NCBI RefSeq assembly: GCF_024662015.1
Contig: NZ_CP102480.1
Span: 3,776,501 to 3,840,500, forward strand
Length of the DNA stretch: 64,000 bases
Source: Nisaea acidiphila
GTDB taxonomy: Bacteria > Pseudomonadota > Alphaproteobacteria > Thalassobaculales > Thalassobaculaceae
Direction of reading: 5' to 3'
The notes beneath the pieces are model-generated. The model saw nothing but the letters and a program-made list of their open reading frames with translations, was not told the origin of the DNA and ran no database searches. Shown one piece after another: positions 62,684-64,000 of this stretch. A program made the position numbers and the translations under genes. Each line of letters begins with the position of its first letter. Positions within the stretch are counted from its first letter, which is position 1.

Positions 62684-64000
62684 TCAGGCTCCGTGTATCT
62701 CGTGACGGCCGCCGAACATCGGGTTGGAGCGGCCGAGGCCCGGCAGTTCCCAGATCCCGGCGCCCCCCGGGTTTGCCTCGGCACCGATGTTGGCGTCAAT
62801 GACGTAAGGCCGGTTGGCCGCGATCCCCTGCTGGATCGCAGCGCCGAGATCCTCCGGCCGGTCGATCGAGACGCCCTCGACGCCGCAGCTCCGGGCCATG
62901 GCCGCGAAGTCCGGATTGTAGGGCATGCCGGTCTCCGGATGCTTGAAGTCCGTCGCCAGTTCGCGACCGTCGAGAAAGCCGCGCTGCAGGCCCCGGATGG
63001 AAGCGTAGGCGTAGTTGTTCCAGACCACCCAGACGACCGGGATGTTGTACTCGACGGCGGTCCCCAGCACCGTGTTGTGCATGAAGAAGGCGCCGTCGCC
63101 GACCACCGCGACGCAGGGCCGGTCCGGGGCCGCGAGTTTCGCGCCGAGCACACCGGCAACGCCGAAGCCCATCGGCCCGAAGCCCATGCAGCCGATCAGG
63201 CTGTCCGGCCGCTTCGGCTTGCAGTACTGGATCAGCCAGTTGTGGTGGATGCCGATGTCGGAGACCATGATCGCGTCTTCCGGCATCGCGAGGTCGATCT
63301 CGCGGGCGGCGCGCTGTGGGTTGATCGGGGAGGCGGGGTCCTTGAAGCCGGGCGCGGTGAACTCGTCCCACTCCTTGCGCCAGCCGTCAATATTGGCGAG
63401 CCATTCCTTGCGCGCCGCGTTCGCGCCGCTCTCGTAGCTTTCGAGCGTGTGCAGGAGTTGGCCCATGAAGGTTGTGGTGTCCGCCATCAGGCCGAGCTCG
63501 ACCGGGTAGTTGCGGCCGATCTCCTCCGGGTCGATATCGACATGGATCAGCTTGGTCGGCGGGATGTTGAAGGAATAGCCGGGGATCCAGCTCGACGAGG
63601 TACGGTCGTCGAAACGCACGCCCATGGCGAGGATCACGTCCGCCTGGCGGGTCGCCTTGTTGGCCTGGTATATGCCGTTGCGGGCGACGAGACCGAGCGC
63701 GAGGCGGTGCTCCGCCGGGATCGCGCCGAGACCGGAGGCCGAGGCGGCGACCGGGATCTGGTACTTCTCGGCGAGTTCGAGCAGACGCTTCGAGGCTTCG
63801 CCGAAGCGGCAGCCGGAGCCGACGAAGATCACCGGGCGCTTCGCCTCCATCAGCAGTTTCGCCGCCTTTTCGACGCCTTCCGGACCGGCGCCGGGCTTGC
63901 AGGAGATGTTCTCGACCCAGCCGCGCGGGTCTGGCGTCTCGGCGCCGGTGTCTTCCTTGAAGATGTCGAACGGCACGTCGAGCACGACCGGACCGGGGCG
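62684..64000 (-). CDS. ThDP-dependent acetolactate-synthase-like enzyme (5' truncated)
   Basis: The C-terminal portion of a fourth ThDP enzyme; the frame stays open to the window end, where PVVLDVPFDIF is the family segment closing the first domain. The visible part has the central nucleotide-like domain (VIFVGSGCRFGEAS) and the ThDP motif GDGAFFMHNTVL...VWNNYAYAS. The activating glutamate is off the window. It is more like the large subunit of acetolactate synthase or glyoxylate carboligase than the other three, but no small subunit is adjacent. It is coupled to the GntR gene. Confidence 0.88.
   Translation of the reverse strand, partial: RPGPVVLDVPFDIFKEDTGAETPDPRGWVENISCKPGAGPEGVEKAAKLLMEAKRPVIFVGSGCRFGEASKRLLELAEKYQIPVAASASGLGAIPAEHRLALGLVARNGIYQANKATRQADVILAMGVRFDDRTSSSWIPGYSFNIPPTKLIHVDIDPEEIGRNYPVELGLMADTTTFMGQLLHTLESYESGANAARKEWLANIDGWRKEWDEFTAPGFKDPASPINPQRAAREIDLAMPEDAIMVSDIGIHHNWLIQYCKPKRPDSLIGCMGFGPMGFGVAGVLGAKLAAPDRPCVAVVGDGAFFMHNTVLGTAVEYNIPVVWVVWNNYAYASIRGLQRGFLDGRELATDFKHPETGMPYNPDFAAMARSCGVEGVSIDRPEDLGAAIQQGIAANRPYVIDANIGAEANPGGAGIWELPGLGRSNPMFGGRHEIHGA

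Overview
The window is high-GC, densely packed bacterial DNA with short or overlapping gene junctions. It carries PuuD-type urate oxidation, TcuAB, FCD-type GntR regulators, DUF1028 proteins and a FecR/OmpA/CHASE2-kinase trio. Together these suggest a metabolically versatile alphaproteobacterium, perhaps in or near the Rhodospirillales; this is an inference from gene content only. I found no rRNA, tRNA, insertion sequence, phage gene or CRISPR array. Most of the window is catabolic islands for small molecules, each with its own regulator.

Region 1 (1-9138) handles purines: the end of xanthine dehydrogenase subunit B, XdhC, a purine/nucleoside-type ABC importer (ATPase and two permeases, no binding protein in view), a LysR regulator, the membrane urate oxidase PuuD and guanine deaminase. 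Region 2 (9101-16763) holds a cytosolic-looking subtilase, a PAP2/vanadium-haloperoxidase-type enzyme with 14 Ser-Gly-Leu repeats at its N-terminus, a class III adenylate cyclase with TPR-like repeats, a divergent CRP-type regulator, a small membrane protein and an unknown HTH-like protein with a near-consensus CRP site upstream.

Region 3 (17018-25643) has a ThDP enzyme divergent from tcuAB, then a less GC-rich block with a DUF2946 protein, a TonB-dependent receptor, a HemS-like protein and an HmuT-like binding protein. The expected permease and ATPase are absent. Region 4 (25669-36934) is an aromatic or heteroaromatic catabolic run, mostly on the minus strand: GntR regulator, pcaC-pcaH-pcaG, a three-subunit molybdenum hydroxylase split around a Rieske oxygenase and its reductase, a VOC protein and a second ThDP enzyme. 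Region 5 (37089-43179) carries a K+ channel, a secreted protein, the CHASE2 histidine kinase/OmpA lipoprotein/FecR set and a SnoaL-like protein.

Region 6 (43288-64000) is an accessory catabolic island: a cytosine-deaminase-like amidohydrolase, LysR, a CmcJ/NvfI-family oxidoreductase, a TauD-type dioxygenase, two DUF1028 proteins, an N-carbamoyl-D-amino-acid-hydrolase-like enzyme with its full catalytic triad, LysR, a complete Pot-type ABC importer with a Tat-exported binding protein, a DAO-type flavoenzyme, GntR, an acyl-CoA ligase, a third ThDP enzyme, a 28-residue membrane peptide, a ferric-reductase-like flavocytochrome, another GntR and a fourth ThDP enzyme cut by the window end. The likely logic is uptake of an amino- or amide-type compound, hydrolysis and oxidation, CoA activation and ThDP-dependent C-C bond chemistry. 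The substrate cannot be read from sequence.

The most distinctive non-coding signals are a perfect 36-bp palindrome in front of a GntR gene (56379-56414), three TGTATACA operator-like sites, a CRP-like site (16916-16931), a probable CTG start for tcuA, and a plus-strand terminator placed so that it could end an antisense 3' UTR.
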